NCBI RefSeq assembly: GCF_013032445.1
Contig: NZ_WQCA01000003.1
Coordinates: 124,001-188,000 of the forward strand
Origin: Ruegeria arenilitoris
GTDB lineage: Bacteria > Pseudomonadota > Alphaproteobacteria > Rhodobacterales > Rhodobacteraceae
Direction of reading: 5' to 3'
DNA length: 64,000 nucleotides
The notes under the pieces were generated by a model. That model had not been told where the DNA came from. It worked only from the letters and a program-made list of their open reading frames with translations, and searched no databases. Below are positions 1-8,643 of the stretch, piece after piece; position 1 is the stretch's first letter; each line of letters opens with the position of its first letter. The position numbers and the translations under genes were made by a program.

Positions 1-1
1 C

Positions 2-304
2 GGGCAGACCGCAGCCGGAATTTTGTCCGAACGCGATATCGTCCGGGAACTGGCCGCAAGCGGAAGCGGGTGCCTGAACCAACCAGTCAGCTCTTATATG
101 ACGCAGGAACTAATTACGACGACGCGGCAGGCCACTGTTCAGGATATCATGGCCAGCATGACCGAAGGCCGCTTTCGCCACATGCCGGTGGTTGAAGAAG
201 GCAAGCTGGTTGGAATTGTAACCCTTGGCGACGTGGTTAAGGCGCAGCTGGCGGAACTGGCGATGGAAAAAGATGCGCTGCAAGGCATGATTATGGGTCA
301 CTGA
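2..304 (+). CDS. CBS-domain protein, C-terminal part (5' end outside window)
   Basis: The frame is open from base 2 to a TGA at 302-304, so the start lies left of the window. The visible 100 residues begin with the end of one CBS motif (GILSERDIVREL) and continue with a complete second one (VSSYMTQELITTTRQATVQDIM ... FRHMPVVEEGKLVGIVTLGDVV, shown here in pieces). CBS pairs bind adenine nucleotides and act as energy or redox sensors. The stop is 85 bases before coaD on the same strand. The role of this stand-alone CBS-pair protein cannot be read from the fragment. Confidence 0.85.
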   Translation, partial: GQTAAGILSERDIVRELAASGSGCLNQPVSSYMTQELITTTRQATVQDIMASMTEGRFRHMPVVEEGKLVGIVTLGDVVKAQLAELAMEKDALQGMIMGH

Positions 305-389
305 CGGCCCGGACCTCCGAACAGATCGCTTGCACCTGCATCCAGTTTATGTTTGCTTGCGCAGAAATTTTATTGCGCAGGAGGGCGTA

Positions 390-881
390 ATGCGGGTTGC
401 ATTATATCCTGGTACCTTTGACCCGATCACTTTGGGCCATATTGACATTATCCGCCGCGCCTCGGCGCTGGTGGACAAGCTGGTGATCGGCGTCGCCATC
501 AATCGGGACAAAGGGCCGATGTTTACTCTGGAAGAGCGCGTTGCCATGATTGAGGCAGAATGTGCGCATCTGTCCGAACAGACTGGGACCGAGATTGTCG
601 CACATCCGTTTGAAAACCTGCTGATCGATTGCGCCCGCGACGTGGGTGCTCAGATCATCGTGCGAGGGCTGCGGGCTGTGGCGGATTTCGAGTATGAATT
701 CCAGATGGTTGGCATGAACCGCGCGCTGGACAACTCAATCGAGACCGTGTTCCTGATGGCCGAGGCGCGGCATCAGGCCATCGCATCGAAACTGGTGAAA
801 GAGATCGCGCGGCTGAACGGGGACGTGTCGAAATTCGTCACGCCCCGGGTTAATGACGCCCTGCGTGAAAGGTTAGGCTAG
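390..881 (+). CDS. coaD: Pantetheine-phosphate adenylyltransferase
   Basis: 163 residues, the usual CoaD length. It transfers AMP from ATP to 4'-phosphopantetheine, the penultimate step of coenzyme A synthesis, in the cytoplasm. The nucleotidyltransferase signature is seen as GTFDPITLGHIDII near residue 8 and the second ATP-binding stretch as ASKLVKEIARL near residue 130. An upstream in-frame ATG at 330 is possible, but the ATG at 390 follows a strong AGGAGGG and matches the family N-terminus (MRVALYPGTFDP). Its stop overlaps the stop of the convergent GAPDH gene by nine bases. Confidence 0.96.
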   Translation: MRVALYPGTFDPITLGHIDIIRRASALVDKLVIGVAINRDKGPMFTLEERVAMIEAECAHLSEQTGTEIVAHPFENLLIDCARDVGAQIIVRGLRAVADFEYEFQMVGMNRALDNSIETVFLMAEARHQAIASKLVKEIARLNGDVSKFVTPRVNDALRERLG

Positions 882-1877
882 GGCGCCCATAGCGGCTGCT
901 GTGTCCAGCATCCGGTTAGAGAATCCCCATTCATTGTCGTACCACGCTAGCACGCGCACCAGCGTGCCGTCGGTGACTTTGGTTTCCGCGAGCGACACGG
1001 TCGAGCTGTGGGCGTCGTGGTTGAAATCCATTGACACCAGCGGGCGGCTTTCTGCGGCCAGAACGCCGGGGATTTTGGCAGCAGCTTCGACGAACAGCGC
1101 ATTGACCTCTTCCTCGGAGGTAGGGCGCGAAACCTCGGCCACAAGATCAACGACGGATACGTTCGGTGTGGGGACGCGGATCGCCTGACCGGTAAGTTTC
1201 CCCGCCAGTTGCGGCAGAACCAGCCCAACGGCAGCGGCTGCGCCAGTTGTGGTCGGGATCATCGACAAAGCCGCGGCGCGTGACAGGTAAGGGTCCTTGC
1301 CAGCGGTATCGTGGACCGGCTGGCTGGCGGTATAGGCGTGAACGGTGGTCATGTTGCCATGCAGGATGCCCAGTCCAGCGTCCAGCGCAGCGGCCACTGG
1401 AGACAGGCAGTTCGTGGTGCACGAAGCGTTCGATACCACTGTGTCCTCGGCGGTCAGTTCGTGCTCGTTTACGCCAAACACAATCGTTTTAACCGCGCCA
1501 TCACCGCGCGCAGGCGCCGAGATCAACACTTTTTTCGAACCATTTTTCAGATGACGTTCAGCAGCTTCGCGTGTGCGGAACACGCCGGTGCACTCCAAAA
1601 CCACGTCGACATCCGACCAGTTCAACGCCTCGGGGTCTCGCTCGCTGGTCAGACGGATGGGTCCGGCGCCAACGTCCAGGACTGCTTCGGACAACGTGAC
1701 TGTGTTGGGGTAACGACCATGAACGCTGTCGAACTCAAACAGATGCGCGTTCATTTCGGGTTTCGCCAGATCGTTGATCGCAACAATTTCCACATCCGTG
1801 CGCCCGGTCTCCATCACCGCGCGCAGAACGCCGCGTCCGATCCGCCCGAATCCGTTGATTGCCAGCTTGAGTGTCAT
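873..1877 (-). CDS. gap: Type I glyceraldehyde-3-phosphate dehydrogenase, first copy
   Basis: 334 residues. It oxidises glyceraldehyde 3-phosphate to 1,3-bisphosphoglycerate with NAD in glycolysis. Visible are the Rossmann start INGFGRIGRG, the active-site SCTTNC near residue 152, and the C-terminal WYDNEWGFSNRM. The segment after beta strand 2 reads AINDLAKPE, keeping the Asp that favours NAD. An upstream alternative start at 1979 would add an unlikely 34-residue extension; the ATG at 1877 gives the normal N-terminus. A 12-bp perfect palindrome (1909-1920) lies 32 bases upstream. It is about 50% identical by eye to the second copy at 2173-3174, so this is an old paralogue pair and not a recent duplication. 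Confidence 0.95.
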   Translation of the reverse strand: MTLKLAINGFGRIGRGVLRAVMETGRTDVEIVAINDLAKPEMNAHLFEFDSVHGRYPNTVTLSEAVLDVGAGPIRLTSERDPEALNWSDVDVVLECTGVFRTREAAERHLKNGSKKVLISAPARGDGAVKTIVFGVNEHELTAEDTVVSNASCTTNCLSPVAAALDAGLGILHGNMTTVHAYTASQPVHDTAGKDPYLSRAAALSMIPTTTGAAAAVGLVLPQLAGKLTGQAIRVPTPNVSVVDLVAEVSRPTSEEEVNALFVEAAAKIPGVLAAESRPLVSMDFNHDAHSSTVSLAETKVTDGTLVRVLAWYDNEWGFSNRMLDTAAAMGALA

Positions 1878-1908
1878 TTTCTGCTCCGTTCGAAAATCGG
1901 GTTGTTTA

Positions 1909-1920
1909 GTTAGCGCTAAC
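1909..1920. promoter_or_regulatory. LacI-type palindromic operator upstream of first gap
   Basis: GTTAGCGCTAAC is a perfect 12-bp palindrome with a central CG, the pattern typical of LacI/GalR-family operators in alphaproteobacteria. It ends 32 bases before the gap start codon. Related half sites occur upstream of the second gap gene (3261-3303), which suggests a shared sugar-responsive regulator. No LacI gene is in the window. Confidence 0.6.
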
Positions 1921-1957
1921 ATCGCGAGAAAAACGAAAATGTCAAGCAAAACCTCTT

Positions 1958-2101
1958 TCAGCGCCAGAAAGCGAGCCAATCAAGAAAGTCGTAGAGCTTT
2001 TTTCCGAGAAACAGCAAATGCTCGGGGCCAAAAATGGCGTAATCGATAATGATCGCACCAAGGATCAAGAGGCCGAGCCAGATAGCGATTTGGTTGGTCA
2101 T
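1958..2101 (-). CDS. Small membrane protein (47 aa) between the two gap genes
   Basis: An ATG at 2101 opens a 47-codon frame ending with TGA at 1958-1960. The product starts MTNQIAIWLGLLILGAII and has one strongly hydrophobic stretch (about residues 5-25) followed by an aromatic, partly basic tail (LGKKLYDFLDWLAFWR). It looks like a single-span inner membrane protein. It lies between gap2 and gap on the same strand, 80 bases before gap, behind a terminator-like hairpin. The upstream GGGGCC is a poor ribosome-binding site. I do not recognise a named family; coding status rests on composition and context. Confidence 0.6.
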   Translation of the reverse strand: MTNQIAIWLGLLILGAIIIDYAIFGPEHLLFLGKKLYDFLDWLAFWR

Positions 2102-2111
2102 GGTGGCCCCA

Positions 2112-2150
2112 AACGAAAATGCCCGCCCAGATAACCTGAGCGGGCAAAAA
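2112..2150 (-). terminator. Rho-independent terminator after gap2
   Basis: Stem TGCCCGC (2120-2126) with GCGGGCA (2140-2146), followed on the minus strand by ATTTTCGTTT. It sits 24 bases past the stop of the second gap gene, separating it from the 47-residue ORF. Confidence 0.7.
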
Positions 2151-2172
2151 GGTTCAAGATTTCAAACCGGTC

Positions 2173-3174
2173 TTAGTTAAGGCGACCCATGGCAACGGCC
2201 ACATCGGCCATACGGACAGAGAAGCCCCATTCGTTGTCATACCAGGCCAGGACGCGAACCAAACGGCCATCCACAACGCGGGTTTGATCCGGTGCGAAGA
2301 TCGAGCTTTCTTCGGTGTGGTTGAAATCGGTCGAAACCAGCGGCGCGGGCTCATAGCCCAGAACGCGCTGCATCGGTCCTTGTGCGGCTTCGCGGACGAT
2401 CTCGTTAACCTCTTTGACGGTCACTTCGCGCGAGGAGCGGAAGGTGAGGTCAACTGCCGAGACGTTCGGGGTGGGAACGCGGATCGCCGATCCGTCCAGA
2501 CGGCCTTTCAGATTCGGCAGAACCTCACCCAGAGCTTTGGCGGCACCTGTCGAAGTCGGGATCATCGACATCGCTGCAGCGCGAGCGCGATACAGGTCGC
2601 TGTGACGACGGTCCAGTGTCGGCTGGTCACCGGTATAGGCGTGGATCGTGGTCATGATGCCGTTTTCGATGCCCAGGCCTTCGTCCAGAACCTTGGCAAG
2701 CGGAGCAAGGCAGTTCGTGGTGCAGGATCCGTTCGAAACCATATTGTCGTTTGCGGTCAGAGTGTTGTGGTTCACTCCAAACACGATGGTCTTGTCGACA
2801 TTCTTACCCGGTGCGGACAGCAGAACCTTGCCGGCGCCACGCTCCAGGTGAGTTTTGGCTTTCAGACCGTCATTGAATTTTCCGGTGCATTCCAGAACGA
2901 CGTCGCAGCCTTCCCAGTCCAGTTCGTTCATGTCGTAGGTCGAGAACATCTCCATCGGGCCACGGCCCAGATCCATTGTGTTGCCATTGATAGCGATGTC
3001 ACGGGGGAAACGGCCATGTACACTGTCGTATTTCAGCAGATGCGCGGTTGTTTCCAGCGGGCCGGTCGCGTTAACCTTGATCACTTCGATGTCGTTACGG
3101 CCTGACGCGGCGATGTGCGACAGGGTGCAGCGGCCGATGCGGCCAAAACCATTGATACCGACCTTGATGGTCAT
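2173..3174 (-). CDS. gap2: Type I glyceraldehyde-3-phosphate dehydrogenase, second copy (GapB-like)
   Basis: 333 residues with INGFGRIGRC at the N-terminus, active-site SCTTNC near residue 152 and WYDNEWGFSVRM near the end. The stretch after beta strand 2 is KVNATGPLETTAHLLKYDS, so the Asp that enforces NAD specificity in GapA enzymes is replaced by Ala. The loop TGDQPTLDRRHSDLYRARAA resembles GapB and plastid enzymes. From these family rules I infer NADP use and a gluconeogenic or biosynthetic role, complementing the first copy. GGAGACG lies just upstream of the ATG at 3174. The gene is divergent from the DUF808 gene, with three LacI-like sites between them. Confidence 0.93.
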   Translation of the reverse strand: MTIKVGINGFGRIGRCTLSHIAASGRNDIEVIKVNATGPLETTAHLLKYDSVHGRFPRDIAINGNTMDLGRGPMEMFSTYDMNELDWEGCDVVLECTGKFNDGLKAKTHLERGAGKVLLSAPGKNVDKTIVFGVNHNTLTANDNMVSNGSCTTNCLAPLAKVLDEGLGIENGIMTTIHAYTGDQPTLDRRHSDLYRARAAAMSMIPTSTGAAKALGEVLPNLKGRLDGSAIRVPTPNVSAVDLTFRSSREVTVKEVNEIVREAAQGPMQRVLGYEPAPLVSTDFNHTEESSIFAPDQTRVVDGRLVRVLAWYDNEWGFSVRMADVAVAMGRLN

Positions 3175-3260
3175 ATGACGTCTCCAAATGCGCTTGCTTT
3201 GCAGGCCATATAGCGGTGAAATCTGAGACTCAAAAGACTAAAAGCGGCATATTTTTAAGG

Positions 3261-3303
3261 TGTTAGCGCAAACCCCATGAGATTGCGCTAACGCTTGCGC
3301 TAG
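3261..3303. promoter_or_regulatory. Cluster of LacI-like operator sites between gap2 and the DUF808 gene
   Basis: GTTAGCGCAA (3262-3271) and TTGCGCTAAC (3283-3292) form a perfect 10-bp inverted repeat with an 11-bp spacer. Each arm with its flank is also a near match to the palindrome at 1909-1920. A third weaker site, CTTGCGCTAG, follows at 3294-3303. The cluster is about 90 bases from the gap2 start and 52 from the DUF808 start. Confidence 0.5.
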
Positions 3304-3355
3304 CTGAGGGATCGGGTAGGGTCCGGTTGCGGCAGGATACTGGAAAGGATGCGCG

Positions 3356-4294
3356 ATGAGCGGTCTGTTGGCCCTTTTGGATGATGTGGCGGGAATAGCC
3401 AAGGTTGCGGCGTCATCGGTGGACGACGTGGTTGCGGCTGCGGGAAAGGCCGGGGCCAAGACGGCCGGCGTGATTATCGACGACGCGGCGGTCACTCCGA
3501 AATACGTTCAGGGCTTTGCGCCAGCGCGCGAGTTGCCGATCATCTGGCGCATTGCGCGCGGGTCGATTTTCAACAAGATCGTGCTGTTGCTGCCGGTGGC
3601 TTTGTTGTTGGCCAATTTCGCGCCGTGGCTGATCACGCCTTTGCTGATGTTGGGTGGGTCGTATTTATGTTTCGAAGGGGCCGAGAAGATATTCCACGTC
3701 CTGTTCCCGCATGGCAGCCACGTCATCGACGAAGACATGAACGTGCGCGACCCCGGTCATCTTGAGGAGCAGAAGGTCAAAGGTGCAATCAAGACTGATT
3801 TCATCCTGTCTGCTGAAATCATGACCATCGCACTGGCTGCAATCGAGGCCCCAAACCTGTGGATGCAGGCCGCGACGTTGGCTGTTGTGGGGATTGGTGT
3901 GACGGTTGCCGTTTATGGCTCGGTCGCGCTTATCGTGAAGATGGATGATGTGGGCCTTTATCTGGCTCAAAATGCTCCGACACCCATTGGCCGCGGACTA
4001 GGGCGCGGTTTGGTCAAAGCGATGCCGGGCGTGATGAAGACTCTGTCGATTGTCGGGACTGCCGCAATGCTGTGGGTCGGCGGGTCGATTGTCATCCACG
4101 GGATGGAGGTTCTGGGCTTTGGTTGGCTGGGCCATCACATCCACGATTGGGCCTATGCTGTCGGACACATGGTGTCAGCGCATTACGAAAGTGCCGTCGA
4201 ATGGATCGCCAAAGCGACCATGGACGGCGTGTTTGGTCTGGCTTGGGGCATGGTTTTGATCCCCCTAGCAACGAAACTGCTGAAGAAGCACTGA
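3356..4294 (+). CDS. DUF808 family (YedI-like) membrane protein
   Basis: 312 residues, close to the usual family length. The N-terminus MSGLLALLDDVAGIAK, the long Ala/Val-rich helix and the later GGSYLCFEGAEKIFHVLFP are typical of DUF808. Several hydrophobic segments (about residues 75-95, 145-190, 220-245 and 290-305) point to a multi-span inner membrane protein. No biochemical function is established for the family. GAAAGGA precedes the start by 9 bases. It is monocistronic, flanked by the gap2 operator region and an inverted repeat. Confidence 0.88.
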   Translation: MSGLLALLDDVAGIAKVAASSVDDVVAAAGKAGAKTAGVIIDDAAVTPKYVQGFAPARELPIIWRIARGSIFNKIVLLLPVALLLANFAPWLITPLLMLGGSYLCFEGAEKIFHVLFPHGSHVIDEDMNVRDPGHLEEQKVKGAIKTDFILSAEIMTIALAAIEAPNLWMQAATLAVVGIGVTVAVYGSVALIVKMDDVGLYLAQNAPTPIGRGLGRGLVKAMPGVMKTLSIVGTAAMLWVGGSIVIHGMEVLGFGWLGHHIHDWAYAVGHMVSAHYESAVEWIAKATMDGVFGLAWGMVLIPLATKLLKKH

Positions 4295-4300
4295 GTTTTT

Positions 4301-4323
4301 CCCGTGGCGACAAACGCCACGGG
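4301..4323. terminator. Inverted repeat between convergent genes
   Basis: CCCGTGGCG (4301-4309) pairs with CGCCACGGG (4315-4323), a 9-bp stem with a 5-base loop, located 6 bases past the DUF808 stop. No T-run follows on either strand (the run of T is 5' of the stem on the plus strand), so terminator function is only presumed from position. Confidence 0.45.
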
Positions 4324-4333
4324 GCAGCACATA

Positions 4334-4684
4334 TCAGTATTCGTTCGGGTTGCCTTTGACGACGACACCTGCGCCGTCCACTTTTCCGTCTTTGTACAGG
4401 GTTACAGCTGCGCCATCGATTTTGAGGTCCCAGCAGTTCTCAGGATCGGTGCCGTATTGAAAGCACATCCCGTTATCGGTGGCTTTCCAAACGCCTGTGT
4501 ACCCATCGCCTTTTATGGTGCCGTCTGCGGCGTAATACTCAGTGAACGCGCCCGACAACATACCGCCTTGGTAAGTGTGGTCGCTCATTGCGTTTTGGAT
4601 TTCTTCCTTGGATGCAATCGAACCAGCTGCGGCAGAAGAGGCCGCGACGAACGTTGTAAGAAGAATAGCCGTTTTGCGTAACAT
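4334..4684 (-). CDS. Small secreted protein of unknown function
   Basis: 116 residues. The N-terminus MLRKTAILLTTFVAASSAAAG is a clear signal peptide, probably cut near residue 20. The mature part holds two Cys (MCFQYG, ENCWDL) that could form a disulfide, and a repeated Tyr/Gly-rich pattern (GDGYTGVW, TLYKDGKVDGAGVVV) suggesting a small beta-rich periplasmic protein. AGGGAGC lies 8 bases before the ATG. It is convergent with the DUF808 gene and stands alone. I do not recognise a characterised family. Confidence 0.75.
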   Translation of the reverse strand: MLRKTAILLTTFVAASSAAAGSIASKEEIQNAMSDHTYQGGMLSGAFTEYYAADGTIKGDGYTGVWKATDNGMCFQYGTDPENCWDLKIDGAAVTLYKDGKVDGAGVVVKGNPNEY

Positions 4685-4795
4685 GTCTGTGCTCCCTGTT
4701 CCTGACAGAATGCACCTGACTTAGCCGGGGTAGGGGCAGGGTGTAGGATGATGGCCTTCACAACAGCTCACCAATTCGTGACGTTACCAGCATGA

Positions 4796-4826
4796 AAAAA
4801 GGCGACCGGATGGGCCGCCTTCTTTT
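4796..4826 (-). terminator. Terminator of tkt
   Basis: AAGGCG (4799-4804) and CGCCTT (4816-4821) form the stem, followed on the minus strand by TTTTTTC. It starts about 19 bases past the tkt stop. Confidence 0.75.
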
Positions 4827-4844
4827 GTTCTTCTCTCGGAAGAT

Positions 4845-6866
4845 TTAACCCAGCAATTCCTTGACCTTGGCCACGGTGGCCTCGGCGGTGATGCCGAAGT
4901 GCTTGTACAGTTCACCTGCAGGCGCAGACGCACCAAAGCCCGACATGCCGATGAAACCGGCTTTGGCTTCGCGGCCACGCTCGCCCAGCAGCCAGCGGTC
5001 CCAACCACCGGCGCGGACGGCAGCCTCGATGCCGACACGAACCGCACCAGCGGGCAGAACGCGTTTGCGGTAGGCTTCGTCCTGTTCTGCGAACAGCTCC
5101 ATGCAGGGCATCGAGACGACGCGAGTGCCGATGCCATCGGCCTCAAGCATGGCCTTGGCTTCCATCGCCAGCGAAACCTCGGAACCGGTGGCGATCAGGA
5201 TGGCCTGACGTTTACCTTCGGCTTCGGCCAGAACGTAAGCGCCTTGTGCAACAAGGTTCTTAGTCTTGTGATCTTTCCGCACTGTTGGCACGCCCTGACG
5301 GGTCAACGACAGGACCGAGGGGCTTTCTTTGAAGGTCAGCGCCAGTTCCCAGGCTTCGGCGGTTTCAACCGTGTCGGCGGGGCGGAACACATAGGTGTTC
5401 GGCGTCGCGCGCGAAATGGCCAGATGCTCGACCGGCTGGTGCGTTGGGCCGTCTTCACCCAGACCGATCGAGTCGTGGGTCATCACGAAGACCGACGGCA
5501 CTTTCATCAATGCTGCCAGACGCATGGACGGGCGGGCATAGTCGGTGAAGGCCATGAAGGTACCTCCATAGGGGCGAATGCCACCGTGCAGTGCCATGCC
5601 GTTCATCGCTGCGGCCATGCCGTGTTCACGGATACCGTAGTGAATGTAGCGACCCTTGCGGTTTTCCGGCAGGAACACGCCCATATCTGCTGATTTGGTG
5701 TTGTTCGAGCCGGTCAGGTCGGCCGATCCGCCAACAGTTTCGGTCATGATCGGGTTCACAACGTTCAGAACCTTTTCAGACGAGGCGCGGGTGGCCAGTT
5801 TCGGCTGGTCTTCCGACATCTGTTTCTTGAACGAACGGATGGCGCCGGCCAGTTTCTTCGGCGCTTCGAACGCATAGGCACGGTTGAACTCGGCCTGCTT
5901 ACGCTCGGACAGCTGCGCGAAACGCTCTTCCCATTCGGCACGCTCGGCAGCACCGCGGGCACCGATGGCTTCCCATGCGGATTTCACATTAGCCGGGACT
6001 TCGAACGCGTCATGCGGCCAACCGTAACCGTCTTTCGCGGCCTTCAGCTGATCCTGATCAGTCAGCGCGCCGTGACCCTTTGAAGTGTCCTGCGCAGCGT
6101 GACCCAGAGCGATGTGGCTTTCACATGCGATCATGGTCGGCTTGTTCGACTTCTTCGCCTGAACAATGGCTGCGTCGATTGCCTGAGGGTCATGACCGTC
6201 GATCTCGATCACATGCCAGCCCGAGGCCGCGAAACGGCGCACCTGATCGGTGCGGTCAGCCATATCCACGGTGCCGTCGATGGTGATGTTGTTGTTGTCC
6301 CAGAAGACGATCAGTTTGCTCAACTCGTGACGACCGGCCAGCGTAATTGCCTCTTGGCTGACGCCTTCCATCAGGCAGCCGTCGCCCGCGATCACATAGG
6401 TGTAGTGGTCCACGACCTTCTTGCCATAATGCGCGCGCTGGATTTCCTCGGCCATGGCAAAGCCCACAGCGTTCGAGATGCCCTGACCCAGCGGGCCGGT
6501 TGTGGTCTCGATCCCGTCGACAAGGAAGTTTTCAGGATGGCCTGCAGTCTTAGCGCCCAACTGACGGAAGTTCTTGATCTCGTCCAGCGTGACGTCCGAA
6601 TGACCCGTGAGATACAGCAGTGAGTAGATCAGCATCGAGCCATGACCCGCCGACAGGATGAACCGGTCACGGTCAGGCCAGCTTGGGGCCGAGGCGTCGA
6701 ATTTCAGGTGCTTTTCGAACAGCACGGTCGCAACATCGGCCATGCCCATCGGCATACCGGAATGGCCGGAATTGGCGGCGGCGACGGCGTCTAGGGTCAG
6801 TGTGCGGATGGCCGCAGCTTTGTCCCAGTGTTCGGGGTTTGCATTGCGCAGCGCAGTCAGGTCCAC
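4845..6866 (-). CDS. tkt: Transketolase
   Basis: 673 residues, full length. It moves two-carbon ketol units between sugar phosphates in the pentose phosphate pathway, using thiamine diphosphate. Seen in order: the N-terminal catalytic region ([17 protein letters not shown], residues about 35-50), the ThDP motif GDGCLMEG followed by NNN near residue 155-185, the pyrimidine domain with [19 protein letters not shown] near 415, and the C-terminal domain. It lies on the same strand as the two GAPDH genes, but with its own terminator and unrelated upstream sequence, so it is probably transcribed separately. Confidence 0.96.
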   Translation of the reverse strand: MDLTALRNANPEHWDKAAAIRTLTLDAVAAANSGHSGMPMGMADVATVLFEKHLKFDASAPSWPDRDRFILSAGHGSMLIYSLLYLTGHSDVTLDEIKNFRQLGAKTAGHPENFLVDGIETTTGPLGQGISNAVGFAMAEEIQRAHYGKKVVDHYTYVIAGDGCLMEGVSQEAITLAGRHELSKLIVFWDNNNITIDGTVDMADRTDQVRRFAASGWHVIEIDGHDPQAIDAAIVQAKKSNKPTMIACESHIALGHAAQDTSKGHGALTDQDQLKAAKDGYGWPHDAFEVPANVKSAWEAIGARGAAERAEWEERFAQLSERKQAEFNRAYAFEAPKKLAGAIRSFKKQMSEDQPKLATRASSEKVLNVVNPIMTETVGGSADLTGSNNTKSADMGVFLPENRKGRYIHYGIREHGMAAAMNGMALHGGIRPYGGTFMAFTDYARPSMRLAALMKVPSVFVMTHDSIGLGEDGPTHQPVEHLAISRATPNTYVFRPADTVETAEAWELALTFKESPSVLSLTRQGVPTVRKDHKTKNLVAQGAYVLAEAEGKRQAILIATGSEVSLAMEAKAMLEADGIGTRVVSMPCMELFAEQDEAYRKRVLPAGAVRVGIEAAVRAGGWDRWLLGERGREAKAGFIGMSGFGASAPAGELYKHFGITAEATVAKVKELLG

Positions 6867-7100
6867 GGGCGTTGTTCCTTTGGATTACAGGCAGATGGGC
6901 GCTCAATACCATCCACCCCCCAAAGTGCAAGCGGAACCGGGCTTTCTGACTTTTGTGTGGTTCAAGAACCCGGCCCAAGTTGTTGAAAGCAAACAGTGGG
7001 TATTTTCCACCGCGTTGGGTTAGACTAGGCCAAGACACGGTTGATGTTGATTCGGACACAACTGAGAAGCAAGGAACCTTGGTTAAGAGGTGGCAGGGGC

Positions 7101-7898
7101 ATGAGCCAGATCGAAGAACTACAGCGCCGTATCATTGCCGCGATGGATCGTATTGGAACCGGAGTTGAGGCGCTGAGGGATGTGGCCCCGGTGGGCGTGG
7201 GTGCGGATGATACCCTGCGTGCGGCACTGGATGACGAACGCGTCGCCAATGCGCAGTTGGAAGAACGTCTGAAAACACTGAAGGAACGTCACGAACGGGA
7301 AGTCGATGCCATGCGCACCGACATGGAAAGCCTGCGGACGGCGCCGGTGGAAAATCCCGAAAATGGAGCGTTGCGCGAACAACTGGCAGCGGCGACTGCA
7401 AAGCTGGCCTCGGTCGAGGCCGCCCGTGCGGAATTGGCGGCGGCCAAGGCGGCGCTGGAAAATCAGGATGAGCTTGAAGCGCTCAAAGCTGAAAATGCTC
7501 AACTGGCGGCGGCGGTCAGTGCTGCGCAGGCCGTTGAGGCAGAAAACCAGCGCCTTAGATCGGAACTGGCCGATAGCGAGCGTGTGTCCGAATTGAGCGC
7601 TGAACTGGATATGCTGCGTGCTGAACGCGCCAGTCACGGGGCAGCAATGTCACGGCTGGATGATGATCTGCAGCGGATGCGCAAAGCGAACGAGCAACTG
7701 CGCCAATCGGTGGACGAACTACGCGCTGCGGCCGAAGATGGCCTTCCCGACGCTGATCTGCTCAATCGCGCCACAGTGGCCGAGCTTGAGGCGACGCGCG
7801 CCGCGCAGGCAACGGATGCGGCCGAGGCACACGCAGTTTTGGCCAGACTTGAACCGCTGTTGTCGCAAGCGAAACTGGCGGAAGGAGAGGTGGAATAA
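7101..7898 (+). CDS. Coiled-coil protein upstream of ZapA (ZauP-like)
   Basis: 265 residues, nearly all predicted coiled coil: long Ala/Glu/Leu-rich heptad stretches from about residue 55 to the end, with no other domain. The ATG at 7101 gives MSQIEELQRRIIAAMDRI. It overlaps the zapA start by one base (TAATG). In Caulobacter a coiled-coil partner encoded directly upstream of zapA, named ZauP, helps ZapA focus the Z ring. Position, length and composition support the same role here; sequence similarity to ZauP could not be tested. A frame extending to 7041 exists but lacks the family look. Confidence 0.7.
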   Translation: MSQIEELQRRIIAAMDRIGTGVEALRDVAPVGVGADDTLRAALDDERVANAQLEERLKTLKERHEREVDAMRTDMESLRTAPVENPENGALREQLAAATAKLASVEAARAELAAAKAALENQDELEALKAENAQLAAAVSAAQAVEAENQRLRSELADSERVSELSAELDMLRAERASHGAAMSRLDDDLQRMRKANEQLRQSVDELRAAAEDGLPDADLLNRATVAELEATRAAQATDAAEAHAVLARLEPLLSQAKLAEGEVE

Positions 7899-8293
7899 TG
7901 CCCGAAGTGACCATTCAAATCGGTGGACGCGGCTTTGACGTCTCTTGTCAGGAAGGCGAAGAGGCTTTTCTGCATTCCGCAGCCAAGATGCTGGATGACG
8001 AAGCACAGGTTCTGTCTGATCAGATCGGCCGCATGCCTGAATCTCGTATGCTTTTGATGGCCGGTTTGATGTTGGCGGATAAAACAGCCGGGACGGAAGA
8101 AAAAATCATGGCGCTCGAAGCTAAGCTGGCCTCTGTCGAAGCAGAGTTACACGCGCTTAGAAACATGCCGCCGCCAGAGCCAGAGCGCATTGAGGTGGCC
8201 GTTGTGCCGCCTTCGGTGACAGATACCCTAGCGGAACTGGCCGCACGAGCAGAAGCACTGGCCTCTGTGATCGAAGAAAGGTCTTCCGAATGA
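7898..8293 (+). CDS. zapA: Cell division protein ZapA
   Basis: 131 residues. The N-terminal MPEVTIQIGGRGFDVSCQEG and the following EEAFLHSAAKMLDDEAQVL match the ZapA globular head, and ESRMLLMAGLMLAD begins the dimerising helix. ZapA bundles FtsZ filaments at mid-cell. The C-terminal 45 residues form a Pro/Glu-rich linker and a last helix, longer than E. coli ZapA. Start overlaps the upstream coiled-coil gene and its stop overlaps the next gene by four bases (ATGA), so the three genes are one operon. Confidence 0.88.
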   Translation: MPEVTIQIGGRGFDVSCQEGEEAFLHSAAKMLDDEAQVLSDQIGRMPESRMLLMAGLMLADKTAGTEEKIMALEAKLASVEAELHALRNMPPPEPERIEVAVVPPSVTDTLAELAARAEALASVIEERSSE

Positions 8294-8643
8294 GCGCTGT
8301 CAGAACCCTAACCTGTGCCGTGATGATGGCGCTCCCAGCCGGTTTGGCCTGGGCTGAGATCGACATTCTGCCGGTCACATTTACTTGCGATAACGGGGTT
8401 CCTTTGGAAGTTGCCTATTTCAACGCTCCGGACGGGTCTAGCGCAGCGGCTATGGTCGTGGACAATCAACTGGTCACCCTGCAGCAAGCCGAAAGCGGAT
8501 CAGGCATTCGCTACGAATCGTCAGGAGGGGCAGGGACGTACATCTTACGTTCAAAAGGCTGGGACGCCACCGTGGGCTATCTGGCGGCAGGATCGGATGC
8601 CGCCAGCGAGCAAATCGTTCTACAAAACTGCAGCAGCCGCTGA
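8290..8643 (+). CDS. MliC-family (C-type lysozyme inhibitor-like) periplasmic protein
   Basis: 117 residues. Residues 1-22 are a signal peptide (MSAVRTLTCAVMMALPAGLAWA). No lipobox Cys follows, so it is probably soluble. The mature part has the MliC pattern: FTCDNG near residue 32, VVVD-like AAMVVDNQLVTL, SGSGIRYESS near residue 75, and a final Cys in QNCSS that can pair with FTC. MliC proteins inhibit C-type lysozyme. It is translationally coupled to zapA through ATGA. Confidence 0.75.
   Translation: MSAVRTLTCAVMMALPAGLAWAEIDILPVTFTCDNGVPLEVAYFNAPDGSSAAAMVVDNQLVTLQQAESGSGIRYESSGGAGTYILRSKGWDATVGYLAAGSDAASEQIVLQNCSSR

Noticed and set aside
2284..3105. A 273-codon frame opposite the second gap gene
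   Set aside because: Opposite-strand artefact of a strong gene; no ribosome-binding site.
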